Positions 7,848-17,478 are shown, counted from the first letter of the stretch. The stretch is DNA of 52,291 nucleotides from SMAG-U1939 sp035763125 (GCA_035763125.1 DASUBU010000282.1:1-52291); one strand, 5' to 3'. Made by a program: numbers and translations. The notes: a model not told the origin generated them from the sequence alone.

Positions 7848-10418
7848 CTACTCGCCGACCGGCACCCAAATGTTCTTGACCTGCGCGGCCTCGCGCAGGA
7901 ACTCACGCCCCTCCCCCTGCTCGGCAGAACGCCAGTCGCGCGGACGGCCAGACGAGACCCAGGTGCGCTTCATATTGCCGGTGGAGGCATCCTCGACCGC
8001 CGCAGCGCCCTTGGCCGGCCCGAAGTACCAGATGCCGTCCACGTTGTCGTGCTGGGCGAGGACTTTGGCGAGCGTGTTACGCGGGCCGGTGACGATGTTG
8101 ACGACACCGGCTGGCACGTCGGAGGTCTCCAGCACGGCGTAGAAGTCGGTCGCGCTGAGTGAGTGGCGCTCGGAGGGTACGGCGACCACCGCGTTGCCCA
8201 GCGCGATGGGCGGGGCGATGAGTGAGACGAGGCCCAGCAGCGGAAACTCATCCGGGCAGGCGAGACCGAGCACGCCCACTGGCTCGTGGACCGCCAGCGT
8301 CATCCCGCGCAGCGGCGTGGAGTGAATCGCCCCATCGTACTTGTCGGCCCACGCGGCGTAGGTGAAGAGGCGCTCGATGGCCCGCTCGACCTCGTCCGCG
8401 GCGTCTTCTGCCGTGCGGCCGGTCTGCGCTGTGATGCGTCCAGCGAATTCGGCGGCACGCGCCGAGAGGTTCTCGGCGATATAGTAGAGGATCTGCGCGC
8501 GCGCGTGGCCGGTGGCGCCCGACCAGCCGCCAAGCGCGGCATTGGCGGCCTCGACGGCGTTGCGGATGTCTTTGCGGTTACCCTCGCCAACCTCGCCGAG
8601 CAGCTCGCCGCCCGCGCCGTAGATGTCGCGACTATAGCCAGAGTCCGGACGGACCTGCTTGCCCCCGATGAAGAGCTTGGGGGTGCGGTCAATGGCGGGC
8701 AGCGCATCCTCGTCCCCCAATCCCGCCGGATGTCCACTAGACGCCTGTGCGAACGTGCGCGGAGAGGGGGAGGCAACAGGCGCGACATGCGGCGAGTCGT
8801 GGCCGTTGGGAGATGTGGAGGAAGCGGCGGAGGCAGTCTGCGCGCGAGCGCGTTTGCCGCGGCCGTTTGCCCGCTCCCCCGCACCGGCCGGCTGCTCATC
8901 CTCACTCGTTCCAGCGCCGCCCTCGGCAGCCTCCCACCCCGGCAGGAGGTACTCGTAGAGGCCTTCACGGCCGCCCTCACGGCCGTAGCCGCTCTCGCGG
9001 TAGCCGCCGAAGCCAGAGGCCGCGTCGAAGACGTTCGTGCTGTTGATCCAGATCGTGCCAGCCTTGATGCCGCGTGCGACATCCAGCGCGAGGTTAATGT
9101 TCTCGCTCCAGACGCTGGCGGCGAGGCCATAGGCGGTATTGTTGGCGAGCGCGACCGCCTCGGCCGGCGTGCGGAAGGTCATGGCGACCAGCACCGGGCC
9201 GAAGATCTCAACCTGCGCGATAGTGGCGGCGGGAGCGACCTCGGTGAAGAGCGTCGGCGGGAAGAAGTAGCCGTCGGTGGGGCAAGCCCATGAGGGCTGC
9301 CAGATCTTCGCGCCCTCGTCTACGCCCTGCTGTACGAGTCGCTGAATCTTCTCGAGCTGGACGGGGGCGATGATCGCGCCGATATCCACGGCCTTATCCA
9401 GCGGATCACCCACGCGCAGCTTCTCCATCCGCGCGCGCAGCTTGGCGAGCAGCCGCTCGGCCACGCTCTCCTGCACGAGCAGGCGCGAGCCGGCGCAGCA
9501 GACTTGCCCCTGGTTGAACCAGATCGCGTCTACCACGCCTTCGACCACCGAATCCAGGTCGGCGTCGTCAAAGACGACGAACGGCGACTTGCCGCCCAGC
9601 TCCAGCGAGAGCCGCTTGCCGGAGCCAGCCGTCTGCCGGCGAATGATGCGCCCGACCTCGGTCGAGCCAGTGAAGGCGATCTTCTCTAGCGGCGCCTTGA
9701 CGATCAACTCACCGGTGCGGCCGTCGCCGGTCACGATATTGACGACGCCGGGCGGCAGGCCGACCGACTGCACGATCTCGGCGAAGACGATGGCCGTGAC
9801 GGAGGTGAACTCGGCGGGCTTGAGGACGACGGTGTTGCCCATCGCCAGCGCCGGGGCCAGCTTCCAGGCCAGCATCAGCAGCGGGAAGTTCCAGGGGATG
9901 ATCTGGCCGCAGACGCCAAGCGGGCGCATGTCGGGAAACTCACTCGCCATGAGCTGCGCCCAGCCAGCGTGGTGGTAGAAGTGGCGCGCGACGAGCGGGA
10001 TATCGAGGTCGCGTGTCTCGCGGATCGGCTTGCCGTTGTCCATCGTCTCGAGTACGGCCAGCAGGCGCGAGTGCTTCTGCACCTGGCGCGCGATGGCGTA
10101 GAGGTAGCGGGCGCGTGCATGTCCGGAGAGCGCGCTCCAGGCGGGGAAAGCGGCGCGTGCGGCGGAGACGGCCGCCTCCACATCGTCGGCGCCGGCCTGC
10201 GCGATCTCGATCAGCGGCTGCGCGGTGGCAGGGTTGACGCTGGGGAAGTACTCGCCGGACTGCGGCACGCGGAACTCGCCGCCGATGAAGAGGCCAAGCC
10301 GCGGGCGGTGCGCGTCGAGCCAGGCGCCAGCGGTGGCCGGAGACTCCGGCGCTGGGCCGTAGGCCATGCTCTCGAAAATCTCGGCGACTGCCGGCTGTGT
10401 CGTACTCGACGTGCTCAT
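7848..10418 (-). CDS. ALDH16-like aldehyde dehydrogenase with degenerate second ALDH domain
   Basis: An 856-residue protein. Residues ~40-498 are a complete NAD(P)-dependent aldehyde dehydrogenase: IIPWNFPLLMLAWKLAPAL, the coenzyme loop FTGSTEVGR, general-base Glu near 272 in LELGGKSP, and nucleophile Cys near 306 in FNQGQVCCAGSR. A low-complexity Ala/Ser/Pro/Gly linker (~500-576) follows. Residues ~577-856 are a second ALDH fold (KLFIGGKQVRPDSG, then VHEPVGVLGLACPDEFPLL) that lacks the catalytic Cys and ends WVSSGRPRDW...IWVPVGE. This layout is that of the ALDH16 family, whose C-terminal domain is non-catalytic and structural. The start at 10418 has GAGGGGAGAG upstream. The frame stays open in front of 10418, but that part is antisense to the ABC ATPase. 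Substrate unknown. Confidence 0.88.
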   Translation of the reverse strand: MSTSSTTQPAVAEIFESMAYGPAPESPATAGAWLDAHRPRLGLFIGGEFRVPQSGEYFPSVNPATAQPLIEIAQAGADDVEAAVSAARAAFPAWSALSGHARARYLYAIARQVQKHSRLLAVLETMDNGKPIRETRDLDIPLVARHFYHHAGWAQLMASEFPDMRPLGVCGQIIPWNFPLLMLAWKLAPALAMGNTVVLKPAEFTSVTAIVFAEIVQSVGLPPGVVNIVTGDGRTGELIVKAPLEKIAFTGSTEVGRIIRRQTAGSGKRLSLELGGKSPFVVFDDADLDSVVEGVVDAIWFNQGQVCCAGSRLLVQESVAERLLAKLRARMEKLRVGDPLDKAVDIGAIIAPVQLEKIQRLVQQGVDEGAKIWQPSWACPTDGYFFPPTLFTEVAPAATIAQVEIFGPVLVAMTFRTPAEAVALANNTAYGLAASVWSENINLALDVARGIKAGTIWINSTNVFDAASGFGGYRESGYGREGGREGLYEYLLPGWEAAEGGAGTSEDEQPAGAGERANGRGKRARAQTASAASSTSPNGHDSPHVAPVASPSPRTFAQASSGHPAGLGDEDALPAIDRTPKLFIGGKQVRPDSGYSRDIYGAGGELLGEVGEGNRKDIRNAVEAANAALGGWSGATGHARAQILYYIAENLSARAAEFAGRITAQTGRTAEDAADEVERAIERLFTYAAWADKYDGAIHSTPLRGMTLAVHEPVGVLGLACPDEFPLLGLVSLIAPPIALGNAVVAVPSERHSLSATDFYAVLETSDVPAGVVNIVTGPRNTLAKVLAQHDNVDGIWYFGPAKGAAAVEDASTGNMKRTWVSSGRPRDWRSAEQGEGREFLREAAQVKNIWVPVGE

Positions 10419-10640
10419 GCTCTCCCCTCGCTTCCCGGGCTGACCAATGCTCCATCTCCCGCAGTAAGTCACAGGCATCTCTGAGAAGCTAACGATCCGC
10501 CCCTGGTCCCTGCCACATTCCATCTCCAGACCGAGGTCATACGCGCCACTGCGCGGCATACTCGCTCGTGTCGACTGCGCACGCCACACGGGACAGGCGC
10601 CATGTGGTGTGCGCGTGGAGAGGAAAGGCAGCAACGAACA

Positions 10641-11375
10641 ATGACCAGGCATCAGGCCTCGCAACCGAACGCGGCGATGACGCTGCAGATTCAGTCCGCG
10701 TCGCTGGAGGCGATAGACGTACGCAAGAGTCTGCCGCTCGGCCGCGAGCGGGTTGACATCCTCAAAGGCATCAGCCTGCGGATCGCGCATGGCGAATTCG
10801 TCGCCATCGTTGGCCCGTCCGGCTCGGGCAAGTCCACCTTGCTCGGCATCATCGCCGGGCTGGACAGTCCGTCGAGCGGGCGGGTCCTGGTGGACGGCGT
10901 GGACATCACGAGGATGGGTGAGGCGCAGCTGGCGCGCGTGCGCAATCAGAAGATCGGCATGGTGTTTCAAGCCTTCAACCTCATCCCGACGCTGACGGCG
11001 CAGGAGAACGTCGAGGTGCCGCTCTATGTGGGCCGCCATACGGGCAGCCCCGCTGCGCGCGCCAGGGAGATGCTGGCTTTGGTGGGCCTCTCGCACCGCC
11101 TTGGCAACAAGCCCAATCAGCTCAGCGGCGGGGAGCAGCAGCGGGTGGCGGTGGCGCGGGCGCTGGCAACGGCCCCGGCGATCGTGATCATGGACGAGCC
11201 GACCGGCAACCTCGACCAAGCCAACAGCGAGAATGTCTTGCGGATGATTCTAGAGCTGCGCGCGGCGACGGGGACGACGTTCATCATCGCCACCCACGAC
11301 GCCAGCGTTGCCGCCGCCGCCGATCGCGCGATCCACATCGTGGATGGCCGGGTGGCAGCGGAGCACGACGCATGA
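10641..11375 (+). CDS. ABC transporter ATP-binding protein (MacB/LolD type)
   Basis: A 244-residue ATPase with all ABC motifs: Walker A GPSGSGKST, Q-loop MVFQAFNLIPTLTAQENV, signature LSGGEQQRVAVARAL, Walker B IVIMDEPTGNLDQ, and H-switch ATHD. The FQAFNLIPTLTA and DEPTGNLD wording is characteristic of the LolD/MacB/FtsE-like group, which pairs with FtsX-type permeases. The next gene, starting 68 bp downstream, encodes exactly such a permease, so the two form a mechanotransmission-type exporter or lipoprotein/peptide extruder. The ATG at 10641 is chosen with AGGAAAGG upstream; ATG 10677 is possible. It is divergent from the ALDH gene. Confidence 0.94.
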   Translation: MTRHQASQPNAAMTLQIQSASLEAIDVRKSLPLGRERVDILKGISLRIAHGEFVAIVGPSGSGKSTLLGIIAGLDSPSSGRVLVDGVDITRMGEAQLARVRNQKIGMVFQAFNLIPTLTAQENVEVPLYVGRHTGSPAARAREMLALVGLSHRLGNKPNQLSGGEQQRVAVARALATAPAIVIMDEPTGNLDQANSENVLRMILELRAATGTTFIIATHDASVAAAADRAIHIVDGRVAAEHDA

Positions 11376-11443
11376 CGCAGCGGGCTGCAGAGAGAGTACC
11401 CGGCAGACAGATGCGAGATGTGAGATACAGGGAGGATAGCGCG

Positions 11444-14170
11444 ATGAAGATGCGTATGTACTGGAATTATGCGACACGGTCACTGGCACGCGGAGGACAG
11501 CGCACGGTGCTCGCGATCTCCTGTGTGGCGGTAGGCGTGCTGGCGATCGTCTCGCTACAGCTCGTCACCAACGCGGTGACGGCGAGCTTCACCGGCAACA
11601 TCCGGCAGCTCAATGGCGGGGACGTGGCCGTCACAGCCGACACGCCTCTGACGCCCGCTGACTTGACCTCCTTCGACACCCTGCAACGCCAGGGCACGAT
11701 TACCGACTACACCGCCGCTTACAGCGTGCGGGCGCAGGTCCGCGCCGATGCCGCCGTGCTGCGCGTCGGGGTGTACGCCGTTGATCCGGAGCGCTTTCCG
11801 CTGCCCGGTGGCGTGACCTTCACCAGTCCCATCGGTGGCAATCTGGCCACGGTGCTCCAAGGCGATACCGTGGTGATCACCTCGCGCCAGGCTCAGGCCT
11901 TCGACCTGAAGGTGGGCGATAGCTTCCGCTTCTCGGCGGCCGATGGACGCGCGACCGAGGTGACGGTCGGCGGCATCATCGCCAGCACTGGCTTCTTCCA
12001 GGGTCCGCAAACGTTAGTGGCCTACGATGCCTACGCCGCGCTGCCCAGCGCGCTCGGCCAGGCTGTTGGGTACAACGAAGTGTACGCCGACGTGGCGGGC
12101 CATACTGATGCTAATGCCGCGGCGGCCGAGCGGCTGATTCGCCAGCAGTTCCCGCTGAGTAGCACACAGACCGCCAAGGAACTGCTCGCCTCGCAGCAGA
12201 GCGACGTCCAGACGGTCCAGTACTTCCTGCAGATCGTCGGGCTGCTGGCGCTGTTGATCGGTGGGGTGGGCATCGTCAACACGATCCAGGTGGCTCTCCG
12301 TCGGCGCCGCCTCGAGATCGCGATGCTCAAGACAGCCGGGTATCGCCGCGGCGACCTCTTCGCGCTCTTTGGTCTGGAGACCGGCCTGCTGGGCCTGCTG
12401 GGCGGCATCATCGGGGCGCTGGCTGGCGTGGGGATGAGCTTCCTGGTGGGCACCGTGCTGGGGAACGCCTTGCAGGTCTCGCTACCGGTGACGATTGATG
12501 CGCGGACGGTTGGCGCGGGCGTAGCGGTCGGCTTCGTGACGGCGCTTATCTTCGGTCTACTGCCGATCGTGCAGGCCAGCTCGGTGCGGCCAGTCGCGGT
12601 ATTGCGCGAGCTCTCGGAGCGCACTCGCATCTCGACACGGCTGGCCTCGCTGGGTCTCTCGGCGCTGGTGGCCGCGCTCTTCTTCGCGCTGGCGCTGGGT
12701 ATCGTGCAGAGTCCGCTTGTGGCGCTCGCGGCCGTCGGCGGCACAGGCGTTGTGCTGGCCCTGCTGGGCGTGGTGCTGGGTGTGGTAGTGCTGGTCATCA
12801 GCAAGCTCCCAGTCCCGGAGTCGTTCCGCTGGTGGTATGCGCTGCTCGTGGGCGCTGGTCTGCTGGTAGGCGGTGTGCTGACGCTCAGAGCACCAGCGTT
12901 CGGTGTGCTGCTGCTCGCGGTCTCGATCTGGGGCGTGGTGGTGATGCTGCTGCCGCGGCCAGCCAAGGCGAACGTGAAGATGGCGCTACGCGACCTTGGG
13001 CGGCGCAAAGCGCGCTCGGTCGCCACTCTGATCGCACTGACGGTGGGTATCTTCGCCATCGGCTTGGTGCTGGTGCTCGGCCAAGACATTCACGGCGTAC
13101 TCGCGACCTATCTCAACAGCAGCAACATCAACATAGCGGTGGTAGCCGGAGGCGCCGACCGCTCAGCGGTCGAGCAACAGCTTGCCCAAGTGCCGGGACT
13201 AACAAACGAGTCAGTCAACACCATCGCCCAGGTGCAGCCGGTCAGCATCAATGGCCAGCCAGTGAGCTCGGTGATCGCCGCCGCGACGGCCACTGGCAGG
13301 TACAACGCCAACGACGTGCTGAGCCGGATGGACGGAGTGCAGGGCTACGACCTCGCGCGCGGCCAGACGCCTAATGCGTCGCTCTTCAAGATCGTGCAGG
13401 GCACGGGAGATGCCCGGCTCGGCCGCGATCTCACGGCGAGCGACGCGGGCAGCGGAATGGCGCTCTTGCCGCTTGACGACTCGCGGGCGCCGCTGAATCT
13501 GCGGCTGGGCGACACTATCACACTTGCCGATCCCGCGACGCACGCGCAGTCCACGATTACAGTCGCCGGCTTCTACAACTACACGCTCGCATTCGAGCCG
13601 ATCCAGGTGGATGGCGGCGTCGTCACGGCGCTGACTCACGGCAGCCCGTCGTATCTCTATATGGCGTTCGTGGACCCCAACACCGCCGATCGTGCGCTGG
13701 CGCACATCCAGGCGGCGGTGCCAGGGACGCAGACCTTCAGTGTAGCCGACATGTTCGCGCAGATCACGAGCTACCTCAACAACCTCGTGATCGTGCTTGT
13801 CACCGTCGCCTCGCTAGCGATGCTGGCCGCCATCATCATCATCGCCAATGCAGTAGCACTGGCCATGCTGGAGCGACGACGTGAGATCGGCATCCTCAAA
13901 GCTGTGGGGTACACCAACCGCAGTGTGCTGGGCGAGGTACTGATTGAGAACGGCGTGATCGGCTTTACCGGTGGCGCGCTGGCAATGCTGCTGGCGGCGG
14001 TCGCGACACAGGTGCTGGGCACGTTCCTTTTCAATTCGGAATTCGCGACGCCGGCCTCCACGGTGCTGGTGATTGTCCCCTTGGCGACGCTGGCCTGCGT
14101 GCTGATCGCCGCGCTGGTGGCGTGGCCGGCAACACGTGTGCGCCCGCTGGAGGTGCTGCGTTACGAGTAG
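11444..14170 (+). CDS. ABC transporter permease with two FtsX domains
   Basis: A 908-residue integral membrane permease. TM1 is near residues 15-40 (TVLAISCVAVGVLAIVSLQL), followed by a large extracytoplasmic domain of about 220 residues. Next come an FtsX block (FLQIVGLLALLIGGVGIVNT, then RRRRLEIAMLKTAGYRRGDL), a central hydrophobic stretch, a second extracytoplasmic domain, and a second FtsX block (VTVASLAMLAAIIIIANAVA, ERRREIGILKAVGYTNRSVL). It is a fused tandem permease like LolC/MacB-type exporters with two half-permeases. The start at 11444 is supported by GGAGGA seven bases before ATG; an earlier ATG at 11372 overlaps the ATPase stop (ATGA) but has no ribosome site. It ends at the 14186 palindrome. 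Confidence 0.92.
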   Translation: MKMRMYWNYATRSLARGGQRTVLAISCVAVGVLAIVSLQLVTNAVTASFTGNIRQLNGGDVAVTADTPLTPADLTSFDTLQRQGTITDYTAAYSVRAQVRADAAVLRVGVYAVDPERFPLPGGVTFTSPIGGNLATVLQGDTVVITSRQAQAFDLKVGDSFRFSAADGRATEVTVGGIIASTGFFQGPQTLVAYDAYAALPSALGQAVGYNEVYADVAGHTDANAAAAERLIRQQFPLSSTQTAKELLASQQSDVQTVQYFLQIVGLLALLIGGVGIVNTIQVALRRRRLEIAMLKTAGYRRGDLFALFGLETGLLGLLGGIIGALAGVGMSFLVGTVLGNALQVSLPVTIDARTVGAGVAVGFVTALIFGLLPIVQASSVRPVAVLRELSERTRISTRLASLGLSALVAALFFALALGIVQSPLVALAAVGGTGVVLALLGVVLGVVVLVISKLPVPESFRWWYALLVGAGLLVGGVLTLRAPAFGVLLLAVSIWGVVVMLLPRPAKANVKMALRDLGRRKARSVATLIALTVGIFAIGLVLVLGQDIHGVLATYLNSSNINIAVVAGGADRSAVEQQLAQVPGLTNESVNTIAQVQPVSINGQPVSSVIAAATATGRYNANDVLSRMDGVQGYDLARGQTPNASLFKIVQGTGDARLGRDLTASDAGSGMALLPLDDSRAPLNLRLGDTITLADPATHAQSTITVAGFYNYTLAFEPIQVDGGVVTALTHGSPSYLYMAFVDPNTADRALAHIQAAVPGTQTFSVADMFAQITSYLNNLVIVLVTVASLAMLAAIIIIANAVALAMLERRREIGILKAVGYTNRSVLGEVLIENGVIGFTGGALAMLLAAVATQVLGTFLFNSEFATPASTVLVIVPLATLACVLIAALVAWPATRVRPLEVLRYE

Positions 14171-14185
14171 GAGTCCTTACCCCTT

Positions 14186-14215
14186 GTCCCCCTCTCCCCG
14201 CGGGGAGAGGGGGAC
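14186..14215. terminator. Perfect 30-bp palindrome, probable terminator or dispersed repeat
   Basis: GTCCCCCTCTCCCCG is followed directly by its exact reverse complement, with no loop bases, 16 bp after the permease stop. Hairpins with CCCCTCTCCCC arms are also a common type of dispersed intergenic repeat in GC-rich genomes. There is no T-tract, so intrinsic termination is plausible but not proven. Confidence 0.55.
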
Positions 14216-14354
14216 GTGGAGAACGAGATCGGTCTGGAGACGGATGCCGAATCGGCGTGCGGACCGATGACGCGCATCCCGGCGCGAAGCATACTGGACG
14301 TGTCGGCGGACACCAGAGGCCGCCGAAGCGAAGACCTCGGAAGGGGGCGCTATA

Positions 14355-15080
14355 ATGGACAGGCAGATGACTCCAACGACGGCACAGGCGCGCCCGGCTT
14401 CGGCCGGACCAGGCACGCGGATGACGCGGCTGCTGCTCACCGGAGGCATGGTTGGGCCAGTACTCTTTCTCATCGTGCTGCTCATCGAAGGTGCCACGCG
14501 GCCCGGCTACAGCGCGTGGCGCCAATTCGGCAGCGAGCTGAGCTTGAGCAGCCAGGGCTGGGAGCAGGTCGCCAACTTCCTGATGTGCGGGGTGCTCTGC
14601 CTCGGCTTCGCGGTGGGCCTGCGGCGAGCGTTGGGCGGCGGCCGGGGCGCGATTGCGGGGCCAGTGGCGTTGGCGGTCTTCGGCACAGCCTTGCTCGTCG
14701 CCGGCATCTTCAAGACTGACCCTGGGCTCGGTTACCCGCCGGGCGTCCCGACCCCCTCCTCGCCGACACCCCACGGCGCGGTGCATGCGCTGGCAGGGCT
14801 CTTTGTCTTCGTCTCGCTAACGGTCGCCTGTATCGCGCTGGCACGTCGGTTTGCAGGAAACGCACGCTGGCGCGGTTGGGCGCTCTACTCGGTCGTCACC
14901 GGCGTGATCGTGCTGCTGAGCCTCGTCTTCTGCAACGTCGCCGCCAACCAGATCATAGATGGCACGCAGCCGAACGCGCCGGCCGGCCTGCTCCAGCGCG
15001 TCGGCATCGTCGCCGGCTGGGTATGGATCGCGCTGCTCGCGACGCGGCTGCTGCGTATGACTCGTCCGGCGGCCGCGTAA
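14355..15080 (+). CDS. DUF998-family membrane protein
   Basis: A 241-residue polytopic protein of the DUF998 group with about six hydrophobic segments. Typical landmarks: EGATRPGYSAWRQFGSELSL after TM1, the SLSSQGWEQVANFLMCGVLC helix, FKTDPGLGYPPG before a His-containing segment (PTPHGAVHALAG), and RWRGWALYSVVTGVIVLL near the end. The function is unknown; conserved polar residues in the loops suggest an enzymatic or transport role in the membrane. ATG 14355 has GGAAGGGGG seven bases upstream. A second, broken member of the same family lies at 35501-36309. The downstream kinase gene starts 104 bp later and may be co-transcribed. Confidence 0.85.
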   Translation: MDRQMTPTTAQARPASAGPGTRMTRLLLTGGMVGPVLFLIVLLIEGATRPGYSAWRQFGSELSLSSQGWEQVANFLMCGVLCLGFAVGLRRALGGGRGAIAGPVALAVFGTALLVAGIFKTDPGLGYPPGVPTPSSPTPHGAVHALAGLFVFVSLTVACIALARRFAGNARWRGWALYSVVTGVIVLLSLVFCNVAANQIIDGTQPNAPAGLLQRVGIVAGWVWIALLATRLLRMTRPAAA

Positions 15081-15184
15081 GCCGGACGGGACGCGCACGG
15101 CGTTTGACGGCGACGCCATGACGTGAGGTGATACAGTGGCGGCAGCCATCCGAGAGCGAGCTCGAGACGCAGGAGGTGCAGGCG

Positions 15185-16816
15185 ATGGAGACGGCAACCG
15201 TGCGGCGCGTGCTGCCGCGGGTGGCGCGCCCCTTCCACAGCCTCCAGTGGCGCTTCTCGCTCTCCTACATGCTCGTCACGGTGCTCACCGTGCTGTTGCT
15301 GCCCACGCTCTATTCTGCCACGAGCTACTTCGTCGTCATCCGCTCGCCCGACTTGCCGCGCTACATGGCCGCCGGGCTCGAGGGTTACGCACAGTTCGCG
15401 GTGCCGTATCTCACCAGCGATCCGGTCGATCGCGCTGGCTTGCAGGGCTGGCTGGTAGACTTCGATAGCAGCGGTCGCGTACAAGGAAAGGGCAGCTTCG
15501 CTGACCTGTGGATCAGCGGCCCGCCGTACGGCACGTCACAGCTGGCGGTGGTGGACACGACCGGTCGTGTCGTCGCGACCACTTCGCAAGGCGAGATGCC
15601 GGTGGGCAGCCTGCTCGCATCACGGCTTACGCCAGCCGGGCAGCGGGTGCTGCGCGCGGCGCTGGCCGGTGATAGGCGCCAAGCCGATCTCGCCACGCCC
15701 GAGGTGCATGGCCGCTCCTGGATCGCCGTGCCCATCGCGGTTCCAGACCACGGCATCGGGGCGCTCGTGATGGATATGGATGTCGCCGCCACGCGGTCTA
15801 CCTTCCTGCCGCGCTCGGCACAGGGCTTGCTCGGATTCGTACTCCTCATCTCGGTGGGATCCGGACTAATCGGGCTGATCTTCGGCTTCGTCATCTCGCG
15901 TGGGATGACGCGGCGCCTGCGGCGCATTACACACGCGGCGGATGCCTGGAGCCACGGCGACTTCAGCGTGGCGGCGCGTGATCCCTCTGCCGACGAGCTG
16001 GGGCAGCTCGCGCGCGACCTCGACCAGATGGCCGACCAGGTGCGATCGCTGCTGGAGACGCGCCAGCAACTGGCGGTGATGGAGGAGCGCAACCGGCTCG
16101 CGCGCGACCTGCACGACTCCGTGAAGCAGCAGATGTTCGCGGTGGGCATGCAGGTGGCGGCGGCCGACGAGCTGGCCGAGCGCGATCCGGCGGCGGCGAA
16201 GAGCCATCTCGCCGAGGCAGAGCAACTAATCGGTCAGGCCAAACAGGAGCTGAACGTGCTGATTCGCGAGCTGCGGCCGGCGGCACTGGGCGACCAGGGG
16301 CTTGTATCGGCGCTACGCGAGCTCTGCGCCGACTGGACGCGCAGCAGCGGGATCGCCGCCACAGTACGCGCGCAAGGCGAGCGTCCAGCAGCGCTGGATG
16401 TGGAGCAGGCGCTGTTCCGCGTGGCGCAGGAGGCGCTCTCAAACGTCGCCCGCCATAGTGGTGCAACGGCGGTGGACGTCCGCGTGGCGTGGGACACCAG
16501 CGCGCTCTCGCTGACAATCGCGGACAACGGGCGTGGCTTCAACGCGACGCAGCCGCGTGGCAAAGGCGTCGGGATGGGCAGCATGGCTGAGCGTGTAGAG
16601 GCGCTGGGCGGGAATCTGCTGGTCTCGTCAGGCCCGACCGGCACACGGATCGAGGCGCGAGTACCACTGCTGGCTGAAGCAGGGACCGATCTGGGAGCTA
16701 TTCCCAACCAGACGCCGCCAGCAGTGCAAGAGCAATCCGAGCCGTTCCAAAATCCAGCGGAGCGGTCGGAGGCGAAGACCGCATCGGAGGCGATCGAGAA
16801 GAGGGCTGGCACATGA
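15185..16816 (+). CDS. Membrane sensor histidine kinase, NarL-partner type (HisKA_3)
   Basis: A 543-residue sensor kinase. TM1 is at about 27-50 (SYMLVTVLTVLLLPTLYSAT), an extracytoplasmic sensor domain of about 165 residues follows, then TM2 (GLLGFVLLISVGSGLIGLIFGFVIS), a HAMP linker (RRITHAADAWSHGDFSV...DELGQLARDLDQMA), a HisKA_3 dimerisation domain with phospho-accepting His in ERNRLARDLHDSVKQQMF, and a HATPase_c domain with N box (EALSNVARHSGA), G1 (IADNGRGF) and G2 (GKGVGMGSM). The final ~50 residues are a charged tail. It would autophosphorylate and pass phosphate to the overlapping response regulator gene. The ATG at 15185 is preceded by AGGAGGTG; the in-frame start at 15128 has none. 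Confidence 0.93.
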   Translation: METATVRRVLPRVARPFHSLQWRFSLSYMLVTVLTVLLLPTLYSATSYFVVIRSPDLPRYMAAGLEGYAQFAVPYLTSDPVDRAGLQGWLVDFDSSGRVQGKGSFADLWISGPPYGTSQLAVVDTTGRVVATTSQGEMPVGSLLASRLTPAGQRVLRAALAGDRRQADLATPEVHGRSWIAVPIAVPDHGIGALVMDMDVAATRSTFLPRSAQGLLGFVLLISVGSGLIGLIFGFVISRGMTRRLRRITHAADAWSHGDFSVAARDPSADELGQLARDLDQMADQVRSLLETRQQLAVMEERNRLARDLHDSVKQQMFAVGMQVAAADELAERDPAAAKSHLAEAEQLIGQAKQELNVLIRELRPAALGDQGLVSALRELCADWTRSSGIAATVRAQGERPAALDVEQALFRVAQEALSNVARHSGATAVDVRVAWDTSALSLTIADNGRGFNATQPRGKGVGMGSMAERVEALGGNLLVSSGPTGTRIEARVPLLAEAGTDLGAIPNQTPPAVQEQSEPFQNPAERSEAKTASEAIEKRAGT

Positions 16817-17478
16817 CGGACCAAGGCGCGGAGCCAATCACAGTCCTACTGGTGGACGATCACGCGATAGTACGCCAGGGGGTGCGTGCATACCTGGACA
16901 CACAGGACGATCTTCAGGTAGTGGCCGAAGCCGGCTCGGCGGCGGAGGCACTCCTGTTGTCGGCGGAGCAGGCGCCGGATGTGGTGCTGATGGATCTGGT
17001 GATGCCCGAGATGGACGGCGTAGAGGCGACACGGCAGCTCAAGCAGGTGAGTCCACGCAGCCAGGTGATCGTCCTCACCTCGTACCACCAGGACGAGCAC
17101 ATCTTCCCAGCGATACGGGCTGGCGCGCTCTCCTATCTGCTCAAGGACGTTGGTGCGACTGAGCTGGCTGAGGCAGTGCGCAAGGCAGCGCGCGGCGAGG
17201 CGGTGCTGCATCCGCAGGTGGCAGCACGCGTGGTCCAGGAGCTCCAAGGCGCGCCCAAAGACACCGTCAACCCGTTCACCCAGCTGAGCGAGCGCGAGTT
17301 GGAGGTGCTCAAGCTGATCGCCGCTGGCGCCAGCAATGAGGCGATCGCCAGGCAGCTCGTCATCAGCGAGAAGACGGTGAAGAGCCACGTCAGCAACATA
17401 TTGAGCAAGCTGCACGTAGCCGACCGGACGCAGGCGGCGGTCTACGCGTGGCGCGAGGGCGTGGTGCGGCGACAATGA
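16813..17478 (+). CDS. NarL/LuxR-family response regulator
   Basis: A 221-residue two-domain regulator that overlaps its kinase gene by ATGA, implying translational coupling. Receiver domain residues ~9-125: acidic pair in LLVDDHAIVRQG, phosphoacceptor Asp in DVVLMDLVMPEMDG, conserved Thr in VIVLTSY and Lys in YLLKDVG. The LuxR-type HTH is at ~155-215 (LSERELEVLKLIAAGASNEAI, then SEKTVKSHVSNILSKLHV). It resembles LiaR/NarL regulators. It would bind DNA as a dimer when phosphorylated by the upstream kinase. Its targets are not evident; the ABC exporter and DUF998 gene upstream are candidates by position only. Confidence 0.95.
   Translation: MTDQGAEPITVLLVDDHAIVRQGVRAYLDTQDDLQVVAEAGSAAEALLLSAEQAPDVVLMDLVMPEMDGVEATRQLKQVSPRSQVIVLTSYHQDEHIFPAIRAGALSYLLKDVGATELAEAVRKAARGEAVLHPQVAARVVQELQGAPKDTVNPFTQLSERELEVLKLIAAGASNEAIARQLVISEKTVKSHVSNILSKLHVADRTQAAVYAWREGVVRRQ

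Noticed and set aside
10419..11219. Upstream extension of the ALDH reading frame (a start as far up as 11219 would give 1123 residues)
   Set aside because: This part is antisense to the ABC ATPase with full motifs, has no ALDH homology, and the start at 10418 has a strong ribosome site.
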